A model generated the notes under the pieces. It was not told where the DNA came from, did no database searches, and saw nothing but the letters and a program-made list of their open reading frames with translations. Below, one piece after another: positions 9,997-20,116 of a DNA stretch of 24,696 bases. The DNA comes from Perkinsus olseni (taxonomy: Eukaryota; Perkinsozoa; Perkinsida), in contig JABANN010000507.1 in NCBI GenBank assembly GCA_013115125.1, positions 1 to 24,696 of the forward strand. The letters are read 5' to 3'. Each line of letters begins with the position of its first letter. Positions within the stretch are counted from its first letter, which is position 1. Both the position numbers and the translations under genes were made by a program.

Positions 9997-12395
9997 TTAA
10001 AAGTTTTCAGAAGGATGACCGACAACTGCGTCGCCAACTGATATCTTCACCACTTCTGGCGGACCACCTCCGACGGCCTTCACGATGACGCCCATCACCG
10101 GTCCCTTCTGATTTCTAGTAGTAGAGGCCAGTGCAGTGAGAGCGGGACGCCCAACCGCCATGCCTGAGGGCGAAGGTTCAATACCCAGCAACAGCAACTC
10201 AAGTACTTACACCGGACACAATGACGCTGTATGAGTAGCGGCACTTCCACTTCTGCACACGACACGCGGCAGTGAACCCAATCATACTCCTGCGCAGCAG
10301 ACGTCCCCTCTGTGACTAAATTGGCGCGGAATATCGCAGGGTTCATCTCAGTGGTGGTCCGCTGGGCAACGGCGTCAACCGTCGACTTCGATACCATAAG
10401 CATGTCCTCAGAGCCTACTCCATCGGCCGAGCGAATCGTGCACCCAGGGCCGAGGACTCGCTCGGCGAACTCGGCAAGTGTGAGACGCTGCGACGCCTCA
10501 AGATCAAGCTTCTGACACTCGCTGTCCTCTAGTATCGCGAGAAGCTCTGGACCGGATTCCCAAAGGCTCATTGTGGTCAATAGAGCTAGTAAGGGGCGTG
10601 GCTCAGCATCCGATCGTAGCCAAAGACAGCCCCTCGAAGCTTCCAACACAGGAGTAATGCTCTTCAACTTGTGGCCGTACTTACTACTCTTGCTGTATAT
10701 GGCCCTACCGTCAGGGGCATAGGGCAAGAACTGTCTATCAAGAACCAGGCCACCGCGCCGAGTGGACAGAAGCCATTGGGAAAGGGGTTCACCAGTGGCA
10801 CCATCGACCAGTGCAGCGGCGCCCTTGAGGGGGTACACCGATATCGCGGAGACCCTAGCTGTATCTACAAAGCTCTCAGGCACTCCAGTAGAGCAGACAC
10901 TCACTGACTCTAGTGTCTTGGGCGGCTCGACGTACGAGGGGCGTCTGTTGAGGAATGCCTCTCTGATGAAGGCGATCCAGGCAAAGACGTCAGAGATGGT
11001 GCTCATGTAACCGAGGCTCACTCGGACGAAACCGCTGGGAGCTGGATCGTCACGGCCACCACACACACGACCACACTCGTAGTTCCTTCTAATATCAGCA
11101 TCGCTAAGCTGCAGCCACCGCTGGCAGGCCCCGGCATTGCAACAGCAACCCGCCCGGACCAGAAGGCCCCGGGCATGCGCTGAGCGCTCGACCAGATCGA
11201 AGGGTATAGGGCTGCCGTCTGACCACTGATACACGGCCGCAAGCGTCGGTCCTTGCCGAGACGCCTGCCCTTCATGATTGCCTGCTATAATGCGGCACAA
11301 CGGTATCCCATTGCAATGATGGAGGGCCTTCAGGTCGCGATATAGCAGCTCCGTAAGGGCTCTCACATGCTGGTTCAAGAAGGGCCAACAGTTCTTCCTC
11401 GGGTAGGAGGCAAGGGCGGCAGGCAGCTGCTGAGTGATGGCCACCCAGTTGATGGAGCCTCGCTCTAGCGCCTTCACAATGTTAACACTTCTGATACAAA
11501 AATCGGATTTCGCCGATACGGCATCAACACTGCCGCCTCCAAAATAACCACCAGCAACGGTACCAAACGACTCACTCAATTTCGGCAGCGATTCTGCCCT
11601 GACAATCAACGCCCCGAGCCCGGTGGGGGCACCAAAAACTTTGTAGAGCGATATGGCAACAAAATCAGCATCTACTTTGGACAAATCTAGGCCACCAGGC
11701 GTGCAAGCCAGCTTAGCCGCGTCCAGCAATACAGTGTACCCGGCCTGCTTGAGCTGCCCTACAGTAGCAGGGAGGTCAGCCAACTGTGCCCCCGAGAGAT
11801 TGCACTCCCCGGCAAGTACGTAGAGGCTGCTTACAGAATGACCTGCTGGATGGCCGCCACGAAACCACTCTATCTCCAGAGGGTTCTCGATACTGGCCAC
11901 GCCAACAGACCCACTAGCCATATTACGCAGGCCCACAGCAGAAGTGTGGGACTCGAGAGAGTAGACCAAAGCCGAAGCCTTAGCAAGAGGAAAGTGATCC
12001 CCAACTAGTTGCATTGACTGCGTCGCTCCGCTCGTCCAGACAAGAATGTGAGTATCCTGAGTGGCCCCGAAGAATTCCAGAACCTGTCGTCGCATATCCT
12101 GAACTATTCTTGGCGACTCCCCGAAGCCTGTGTGAGGGTTGAGCAGTGGCGTGGGGTCGCAGATCCGCTCGGCCATCGCTGCAGAGCACTCAGCACTCAC
12201 GGGCGCCCCACCGCCCCAGTCCAGGTAGTGTACTGGGACCTCACTAGCCGCCAAGAGTGGCTTCGGCAATTGGTCAGTACGGAGCACCTTCGAAGCAGCA
12301 TGACAGAAGTCCTTGTTCTTGGTCAAGAACGGCCACAGTTGATAGGCAGTTGATAGAATCGGGTGGGGACCATACGTGCTCCCAGTAGCAGACAT
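9997..12395 (-). CDS. MOCOS: Molybdenum cofactor sulfurase (NifS-like plus MOSC)
   Basis: The enzyme transfers sulfur from L-cysteine to desulfo-molybdenum cofactor, activating xanthine dehydrogenase and aldehyde oxidase in the cytosol. Two exons, 12395-10211 and 10163-9997, are separated by a 47 nt intron with GTAAGT donor; together they encode about 783 residues (human 888). The N-terminal PLP-dependent domain shows DWGGGAP, SHTSAVGLRNM, LLDAAKLA, the PLP lysine in ISLYKVFGAPTGLGAL, and the catalytic-cysteine loop GCCCNAGACQRW followed by VRVSLGYMSTI. The C-terminal MOSC part begins ISVYPLKGAAAL and ends with FRANLV, HCVRC and ISVGDAVVGHPSENF. The codon for the second Cys of HCVRC is split by the intron. 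I prefer the ATG at 12395 (MSATGS). The frame is open further up to an ATG at 12536 that would overlap the TTC27 stop and add 47 residues not typical of the family. Confidence 0.94.
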
Positions 12396-12535
12396 AGCTG
12401 CACTCAGAACATTCCCGCTCAACTTGCCATTCACTCGAACCCTACCCAAGTGCAGAAGGAAACGTCTATTTTGGACAGTACTCTTAATAAGAACAACAAC
12501 AAGTAAGGTATGTATCAGTGGTGGAACGGCAGTCA

Positions 12536-15500
12536 TTACTCGACTATTTTGTTCTTCGCCTTAACCAAGTCAACAATCTCTTGGCTGCTTCCCTCTATCT
12601 CATGCTGGAGACCCGTCCACTCAGCTTTGCTCGACAAGCCGTTCTCCTGTAGTTTCACGTTTACTTTACGTACCGCACTTCTGACCAGCATCGATAGGCC
12701 GCCCTTGTTGCCAAGACCCTTCTTGCACTCCTCGACCAACACTCCCATGCAGTCTCGCAACTCAGTGAGTTCAAATTTGAGAGACGTCAAATCTTTCGCG
12801 TCGTGAATCTGTACAAGTAGCTTCACAACTACGCTATTGTTCGCCTTGTCTCACCTTCGGGAGCAAATGACGGAGCTGGAGGACCCGTTGCTTGGCAACC
12901 TCTTCGTCATTATCGGCCAACTCGGCCAAGCATCGGTGGCACACAGGGTTCGTACCATGCAGTTTCGAAAGGGTTTCGAACAGCTCAATAGCGGGGCGAC
13001 GCTTTCCTGTGCTAACCGAAAGGCTGACTAAATCCTAACACCGACAGGACATGCTGTTCTCGAACGTGGTCGCTTCTGTACTACTCACCTTGAGCAAGGC
13101 ATCATCGTCTAGTATGGTTTCGACCCTACCGAGCTCAACCGCTAAACCTCTGGCAGCGTACGTCATACCAGCGGGATCGCGTCGCATTTGCGCAACCTGA
13201 CATCGTTAACAGGTTGTCTCGTTATACTTTCAATGCAATAAGCTGTTCAACCAAGAAGATACACCGACCACACCCCAGAGCGGTAGTGCAGGCAACGGCC
13301 TTTAACGATCGCTCTAGGCGGGAAGTGAGACTGCTGCAAGCACCCCTACAGCGGCAACAGTGGTTATCTCGCCAATGGACTTTATAATCAGTTAAGCATA
13401 TAAGATTTGAAGGTCCCCAAGCCGAAGGCTTTCGGTAGGAAGGCAACAAAGTTGGTCATCATAGTAAGTCCATTAGACTGTCGATTCATAATCAATTCGT
13501 TCTCCCCAGGATTTACCGTGAGCAGATTCTGCCACATTCTCCATGACTCTCGAGAACGTTTAACAGCTTCATAAGAGCAGGTGTTAGCGAACTTCAAGTA
13601 TCGTTCGACATCGTGAGTTGTCTGAATGACGAAACACGCACGTGCAAGGGCAGCGATAGCGAATCGATTTCAGGCGAGCGAGACCACCGCACACAAAGTA
13701 GACAGACATCGATCAAGATGGCGTGCGCTACTTACATCCTGCGCAGAATCCGAAGATTCATCTGGGTTCATCTTCTCCTGCGCCATGGTGATGTATGCGG
13801 CAGCCAGGTTAGCCCAGGATTGCGCATCAGTGTCGTCCACTCCCAGGGCTCGGGTGAAGGCCGTGGCTGCGTCTTGATACTGGGAGACTTGCAAGTACAT
13901 TGCCCCCAACGAGAACCAAATACCTGAAAATTGTCACTTTGTACCGGGCTGTTGCACATACTACTACCGATCATTACCAGCCTTCAATGGTGAGATCTCC
14001 AAACTCTGCTTAAAACACTTGATAGCCTCATACCGATCGCCGCTCTGGAGAGCACCGCGGCCCAGTGATCGCACGGCACGAGCGTAGCGATGGTCCGACT
14101 GATAACAACAGGGCCTGGTCGACTGGCAAGGGGACAGTATGCCACGGTGCTTACCTCCTCCCAAGCTTGCTGCCACCATCTCTTTTCACCAGTGATGTCT
14201 CCCAGCTGACAAAGCAGCCGCGGTCGAGTGGACGTGGGAGTGTCTGAGGCTTCAAGGCGCTCCTTCACAAGTTTCTCAGCCTGGCGCTTCCTAAACGTTA
14301 CTTCTACGAGGGTGTAGAGAGTGATGGTGGACTATTACCTGTCGGCCACGATGAGACAATCGATAGCCTCACACCACATGTTGATGCTAACGAACATATC
14401 GTATGCTGATAACACCATACCCATCTCCATCATACGCTTACCAAACTCACGTTGTAACATCGGCAAGGAGGGGTAATACCTGAGAGAAGAGGCAGGGAGG
14501 ATTCATGCTGTGGGACTGCCATTATCGACACAACCATTATAGCATCGGTACTACTACCATCACGGCCATCACTATCACCTTCTAATACTACTTCTACTAC
14601 CACCGCTTTCTAATACTACTTCTACTACCACCGCTTTCTAATACTACTTCTACCACCGCTTTCTAATACTACTTCTACCACCGCTTTCTAATACTACTTC
14701 TACCACCACCGCTTTCTAATACTACTTCTACCACCGCTTTCTGATACTACTTCTACCACCACCGCTTTCTAATACTACTTCTACTACCACCGCTTTCTAA
14801 TACTAATTCTACCACCGCTTACTAATACTACTTCTACTACCGCTTTCCTTATTACACTGAGTGGACGTATCCGATCCTGTCAGCCACAAGTGCGGCCCCG
14901 CCTTCATCCTCCGGTAGCTTGTCCTTGTACTGATCCACCAGAGCTTGTAGCTGGAAAGCCGCGCGATTGCGAGTTTTAACTCTGCCGAATTCCGTACGAC
15001 AACGGAGCCACAGTCCCGCAGAATAAACCAACCAGTGAGCTGAGCATCCCGCATCGCGAGGATCTGATCAGAAGTCCATCAAACTCCGTCACCCACCCCT
15101 CCAGTATTACCATTGAATTTCTCGGGAAGGACCAAAGCACGGTTGACCAGGCAGCCAATTTGCTCCATAGTAATAGCGTCATCGTCGTCGGCTGCACTCG
15201 ACAGCAAAAGCCTTACGGCCTTCGTCAAGAGTATCGCCTGTTCTACAGCATGCAACACGGTCGGCTTGAATTCATCCGAGGTGTACTGGACCGACTCCAA
15301 AACGTCAGTGTCCGGATCCAGCTCGGCCATTTGCACGTTCTGACGGGCTCCCTCATCCTCGCCCGTCGATTCACCAGCGGCGGCTGCCTCGACCATCGGC
15401 GCTGGCAAGCTACTCTTCGTCACGCACGTGAGCTGAGCGAATGCTTGGGTTTGATACCGCCGTTTGATGCCTTCCACTCCAGTGATCTCCCAAGAAAAGC

Positions 15501-16419
15501 CAACGTGCTTAGCAGCGACGTCAATAATATCATCAGAAACGTCAGTCGGCAGACCGTAGTAGCTGGTATGAATGGCCAACTCCAATACCAGCACCGATCG
15601 GACTGTATTAGGCACGGCTTCACAAGGCATCAACTTCACCGTCGCTTCCTTCTCAATGGCGCGGTCGTCCTCAGCCTCCCTCAGAGCAGACGGGGCCGCC
15701 GATGGGCCACACGCCGTGACTTGACGGCAAAGGTCCTCCGTAATATACCCGCCCTTTCGCAGTGCCTCTGCGTACTCCTGAACACTTGCCTGCATACAGG
15801 TTACGCTCTGGCCGTCTCCTCTAGCCGTAGCCTCGGCTAGCATGCGCTGCCACACGAAGGCTGCCCTTGCACGCCACACTCCTACACTCTCCAGACTCGA
15901 CTGCTGCAGCATGTCACCGCAAAGCACAGTAACGCTCGTCAGAAGAAGCTGCGGACCACGAGTGACATCATATAATGGTTCTCCGTCAACCTCCAGCCGA
16001 CTCATAATGTATGAATTCCGAGCTGATTCAAGTGCCCTCTGATTTGGAAACATCGGTATAGCTTCGCCAGTTACTTCAGGGCCCGTCCAGTTGGCCTGTA
16101 CAAAACACTGTAAGCATGCCACTGCGGCCACAAGCACGGACAGCTCCCCCTCGGGCCCCTTGCCCGCCGCAGCCTCTCGTAAAGAGCGCTCCAACGCCTC
16201 GATATCCTCCCAGTTTTGAAGTAGCTCAGCAATTACCGGCTCCTGAAAGGCCAGCTCCCACTTTGCCTCTACTACGGCGATAGCTGCCTTCCTGGCCCCT
16301 TCGTACAAAGGGCAGCTCGGCAGCTCCGTTGGCGGCGTCGGAGGGGCGGTGTAGCGACTGTGAGGGTAGAGAAGGAAGGCCTCTACCGACCGGACAGCCG
16401 CGGATAGGTCTGATGACAT
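12536..16419 (-). CDS. TTC27: TTC27-like tetratricopeptide repeat protein
   Basis: TTC27 is a conserved eukaryotic TPR protein, reported as a chaperone-associated factor. Eleven exons join in frame to about 946 residues (human 843): 16419-15111, 15063-14856, 14479-14339, 14290-14155, 14098-13978, 13923-13736, 13621-13517, 13299-13228, 13196-13089, 13034-12855 and 12808-12536. The long first exon carries the N-terminal region, including SWEITGVEGIKRRYQTQAFAQL. Next comes LQALVDQYKDKLPED, then TPRs: KRMMEMGMVLSAYDMF, RGALQSGDRYEAIKCF, WFSLGAMYLQVSQYQDAA and WANLAAAYITMAQEK, then ESWRMWQNLL as in TTC27. Introns are 46-56 nt except about 114, 217 and 376 nt; the last, at 14855-14480, holds a minisatellite. 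Exon 8 is the least certain and is followed by a 31 nt intron. ATG 16419 is the first in frame. Confidence 0.9.
14581..14845. repeat. Minisatellite inside TTC27 intron 2, ten 25/28-bp units
   Basis: Ten head-to-tail copies of TCTAATACTACTTCTACC plus (ACC)n GCTT are visible. Five copies are 28 bp and five 25 bp; the difference is exactly one extra ACC or ACT triplet, and only a few substitutions occur (for example TCTG at about 14741). It occupies most of the 376 nt intron 14855-14480. The low divergence points to recent expansion or ongoing homogenisation. Confidence 0.97.
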
Positions 16420-16716
16420 AATGGCAAACAAATGCCTGAACGGTGAGCAAGGACGACTACTGCTGATGATGATATACTCCCTTCCACTGTTACTCTGGGA
16501 CAGGATAGAGCGACTGGACGAGTGAGAGTAGAATAAAGACACGGAACAGGTGGGCTGTCAGTCTGTTCGCCTAATAGAGGTTTCGACTGAGCGGAGAATT
16601 GACAAATTATCGTCTTAGACGAGAGAACCGCGCGCGCCCGTCTGCGCGCAAGTCTCGTGCGTGCAGCCATCGTCATTACTTATACTTTTTCCTGTAGCGC
16701 CGGATTGGCCTTTTTA
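16420..16716. promoter_or_regulatory. Divergent intergenic region (candidate bidirectional promoter)
   Basis: This 297 bp stretch separates the ATG of the minus-strand TTC27 gene (16419) from the putative ATG of a plus-strand gene (16717). It contains a GC-rich alternating tract (about 16629-16650, CGCGCGCGCCCG and TGCGCGCA). No TATA box is clear. A shared promoter is inferred from orientation and spacing only. Confidence 0.4.
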
Positions 16717-17416
16717 ATGGCGGGCTCGACAGCGGCGCCCGTCATTAGAGCTACTAGGGGTCCCGATGGTCTGTCGTCGCTTGCTGTCGAAGACCGCATG
16801 GCCCCACAATTTTGTCCTGGGCAGCCTGATGATGGCGGCGAGCCCGTGCCGGGAATTTTACGGCGCATCCCTAAAGTGGAGGAGGTAGGGTGACCAATAA
16901 CCATTGTTTCTGCCCATCATGTTCTCAGCGGCTCCATTGTATGCGTGCCTGGTCGCCGTCGCTCCAGTGTCCTTCTACTCCCGAAGCCAGGAAGCCAGCC
17001 GTCCATCATGACGGACTCGCCCCATCTTCGAAGTAGCCTATCGACTGCCTGCGTGTTGTCGTTCACTTCTCACATTAGGTCATCGTTATCTACTGTTCGT
17101 AGTACTACGAGTTTGCCATCCACGTCAGCCTCGAATAATGATCTTGAAACGTTGTACCGCATGCTTGATTCGATCGACGAGGATCGAAGAGTTACCGACT
17201 ACGCGGCCACTTGGTGGTGATAGCGAATCAGAAGGTGAGAGTCCCTTTTCTCCGCGAGTAGGTCAGCTAACTAACATCGCCAAGGGTGTTCCGTCCTGTG
17301 AAATGGTATATTACATCGCCACCAGCAGACGCTCGAACTCCCTGAGCATTCAAACTTTGCGAGTAATCGACTCCTCGCAATTACCTAGGGCCGTCCACTC
17401 TCATAAACTGTCGTGA
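16717..17416 (+). CDS. Uncharacterised plus-strand gene, several exons
   Basis: Not recognised. Exon 1 runs from ATG 16717 to 16884 (56 codons, starting MAGSTAAPVIRA, ending LRRIPKVEE) and stops at a GTAGGG donor. A Ser/Thr-rich middle stretch, readable from about 16987 to 17150 (RSSLSTVRSTTSLPSTSASN), may be one or two exons whose joins I cannot fix. An exon ending at 17234 (HLVVIANQK, donor GTGAGA) joins across a 50 nt intron to 17285-17416 (GVPSCEMVYYIATSRR to a TGA). The composition suggests a mostly disordered protein. Only the first donor and the last intron are well supported. Confidence 0.4.
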
Positions 17417-18298
17417 GCTGAGAGACTTTGTCCGGAATCCAGACTCCAGATTGCTGACTGGCTCTGAGTGCTATCCGACCGCTGTTGAATCGGCGGAGCC
17501 TATCACCAGCTCTTCGAGATGACTTAGCGCAGTCATGATCGCCTACTCAGTGCTGCCTAGCTCTATCGAGTGCTCTGGTCGCCCATCAGTGCTCTGGCAT
17601 CGCTGGGTTTGTTCGGGTATACTGGCGATAAAAGGGCCATAATCATGACCAACTTCCGTCTTATCCGCCTCTTTCCTACGGTTAGTCATGCTTAGGTGCC
17701 CAATCGCAGCTCTGGCGGACTGGAATTTATTATTATCGTTCGGCTCGTACTGTGGCCATCGTTTGTGCTAAAGTAGTCTGTGTCTGTGTTATCCCCATTA
17801 TCATTACCCCCACTGCTGCTGCTGCTGCTGCTGCTGTTCTATGTATTATTACTACTACTGTCACTGCCACGTCACCACAGTCACTTGTCAATATTTACAA
17901 AGTCCTAGCCTGTTGGTCCATCGAAACAGTCCATTCTTCATGGCTCTTTCGAAGTGTATAATTCGATTCTATTGCGATAGATCTGAGGGATCCGCCAAGG
18001 TGAGATCCGCACTGTCCCAGTATGTACACGATTCCTTCTACCTTCAGGTCTACGCGCTTTCTGACGTATCCTCCAGTCGGACGGGTGACTGAATTTTACC
18101 AAGCTGATCGCAAACGGCTTACATTGGTCACATTTTACCACCATCGAACGGAGGCCGCCGATTTCTGAATCCATCTTCACTGTGTGGTACATCCGCACAG
18201 AGGAGTATCGGAACTGCCCGCCGCCCGAGTTTACCTATATCCGAAGTAACTGTTGCATCACACTAGTCCCGAGCCTTGCGGGTGGTTTTTGTTGTTAG
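17417..18298. other. Spacer with CTG run and probable 5' exons of the downstream gene
   Basis: Bases 17417-17940 hold no convincing exon. They include repeated GAGTGCTCTGG-like words (17460-17600) and a (CTG)8 run at 17813-17836. From 18048 to about 18166 the plus strand reads GRVTEFYQADRKRLTLVTFYHH, and 18170-18237 reads TVWYIRTEEYRNCPPPEF in a shifted frame. Both look coding and probably belong to the next gene, but no intron joining them keeps frame. Confidence 0.4.
17813..17836. repeat. (CTG)8 microsatellite
   Basis: Eight perfect CTG triplets in a non-coding stretch between two plus-strand genes. A shorter CTG run at about 9463-9477 lies in coding sequence, as serine codons on the minus strand. 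Confidence 0.95.
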
Positions 18299-20025
18299 TG
18301 ATGGGGACTCGGTGGCTGACCACCTCTTGTTGACGAAGTACCTCGACGCTCGTTGCGATCATCATTTCTTAGGGATCTCTCTTGGTAATTTTAGTACGCC
18401 TTAGGGAATCAGCTCGTACACGTCGTACAATCATCAATACCTGATTCGAGCTGCTATTTGAAACGGGATAAGATTATCGAAGCTGCTCAGCTACATTTGA
18501 CGACGTTAGTGAAAAATACTTGATGGCCGCTCAGCAGGTCGGGAAGCCTGTGGGCCCCCTTGCATGCTAGGGAGAGCATCAGTGTGGCAACATCAGTGCT
18601 CTCCGCAAATACCACGCGGGCCAGCGAGGTTCGCATGCCTGGCTTTAGGGTGTCTGTCATTCTTCCTCCGTAATGATGAATCCATCGGTTTTGGATGTCC
18701 AATGCAAGGAGACCCTGGAAGCCCTACTGCGCCCCAAGTGAGCTCAAGATATCGCTACCAGCTTCAACCATGAAGTACCCATTTCAGGTACTACCGTATA
18801 ATCCAACCTTGGCTAGCGATCTCTATGGACGGAGATAAGGAGATCTTAGTAAGAAAACTGCCGCTGTTGGTGACACGGTGATGATCATCCCTGTCACCTC
18901 AGGCTCAGTTCGGCATCATGCTGCAGCACTCGCCTCCCAAGTTTGGTCTCCGATCTCTCCTCAACGCCTACAACCTATCGCGGACTCTGGCCACCGACGT
19001 GCAGGGGTCTCTAGACGTACAGCTCTCACACGCTCGTGATCAGTCTCTCCTCTGGCCATCGAGGTCTCTTCAGGTGGAGCAGCTCAGGGAAGGCAAACCA
19101 TCAGGGCCGCGTTGTAAGTGTATTTCTTCGAAGTCGGTGACCCAAAATGTTCACAAAAGTACTCCAGCCGGCCATTTCGCTTACTGCTGAGTGATCCAGC
19201 ATTTCAGGCGCTGATGACGTCTACCGAGCTTTCGCCTTGGAGAACAGACCTCTCCGTTCTCTGCCATTTGCCCAGATTCTAACGCCGGCGGCTTTGGAAC
19301 GGATCGAGGAGTGGCAGGTGAAGACTGACCACCTTCTGCATGCAGCATCATGCAGTCTTTCGATCCATCAGGCGGCTTCCCGAGACTCTACAAGTTGGCC
19401 TAATAGGGCCGAGTTGGAACGGGTGCTACGGAATGTATGGATGTTCGATTCTAGCATGCCCACCTATGCTGGATTGCTGAGAGTAGGCTCTCTTGACCGG
19501 GAGTATCTTTTAATTCATTTATGCTTAGGAAGAACCTTCCTACCAGAGACCAAGCTCAGCTTCTCGCCGTTTGAATGAGCTTTCTAGGGTTAACAGAAGC
19601 CTTCAGGTGACTGGCCTCGCTTGGTCAGTAAAATGCAACCCACTCATTCGTCTCAGTCTTCAATAGACTACGAGGCTGATCGCAACCGTCATGCCCTCTT
19701 ACGTAAAGCAAGGTCAATGGCTGAGCTCAACATGCCTGATACTGAGTAAGCTTCTACCTTACAAACAGCGTCGATCATGTGGGTGCTCATTCAGCCCGTA
19801 CAGTGCGGAGAAATTCCAGCGGGCTAAAATAGTTGTTGCCCCTCACAATAAGGGAGGGTCAGCCGTGCTACCAACAGTAAGGTGATGCATGATGGCCTGC
19901 ATCATCGTGGCCTTCTCAGGGTGGCTCGATTGCCCTCACCACGACGTACTCCTCGAGCTATCTTCCCCGAGTGAGGTCGAAGTGGCACAAGGGTACACTG
20001 TCGTACCAGAGAGCACTACTACTAC

Positions 20026-20030
<5 letters not shown>
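18299..20030 (+). CDS. Uncharacterised multi-exon protein
   Basis: No family recognised. A chain of short exons reads cleanly: 18299-18384, 18491-18537, then (acceptor uncertain) to 18649, 18709-18737, 18788-18848, 18903-19113, 19208-19317, 19372-19482, 19529-19606, 19657-19745, 19795-19876 and 19920-20030. Introns are 43-59 nt except two near 100 nt. Landmarks are DSVADHLLLTKYLDARCDHHFLGISL, YYRIIQPWLAISMDGDKEIL, AQFGIMLQHSPP, FAQILTPAALERIEEWQ, a helical basic stretch (RLNELSRVNRSLQ, RNRHALLRKARSMAEL) and AEKFQRAKIVVAPHNKGGSAVLP. There is no transmembrane segment. In this model it stops at TGA 20028-20030, the first of a run of TGA triplets. Alternatively the last exon splices at CGA|GTGAGG (19970) into the coding sequence beginning near 20137, making one larger gene. 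The start is not found. Confidence 0.62.

Positions 20031-20077
<47 letters not shown>
20026..20077. repeat. (GAT)17 microsatellite giving 16 in-frame TGA triplets
   Basis: Uninterrupted GAT repeat. In the frame of the upstream exon it reads as TGA from 20028 to 20075, that is 16 consecutive stop codons. In the other plus frames it reads poly-Asp or poly-Met. It may instead be intronic if the upstream and downstream exons belong to one gene. Confidence 0.95.
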
Positions 20078-20080
<3 letters not shown>

Positions 20081-20116
20081 TTCTCGGACCGTGGGCTGCA
20101 TGTTTTATGATGAGTA

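Noticed and set aside
9788-10000. Overlapping plus-strand frames next to the sulfurase 3' end
   Set aside because: No splice signals or family features; likely by-products of GC-rich sequence.
12395-12536. Long form of molybdenum cofactor sulfurase starting at 12536
   Set aside because: The added 47 residues do not resemble the family N-terminus, and the ATG overlaps the TTC27 stop; kept only as an alternative.
15160-15840. 226-codon plus-strand open frame
   Set aside because: Antisense to the long first exon of TTC27, which has strong family support.
19889-20110. Plus-strand frame with a poly-Met run
   Set aside because: Created by reading the GAT repeat in another frame; the exon evidence favours the frame in which the repeat is TGA.
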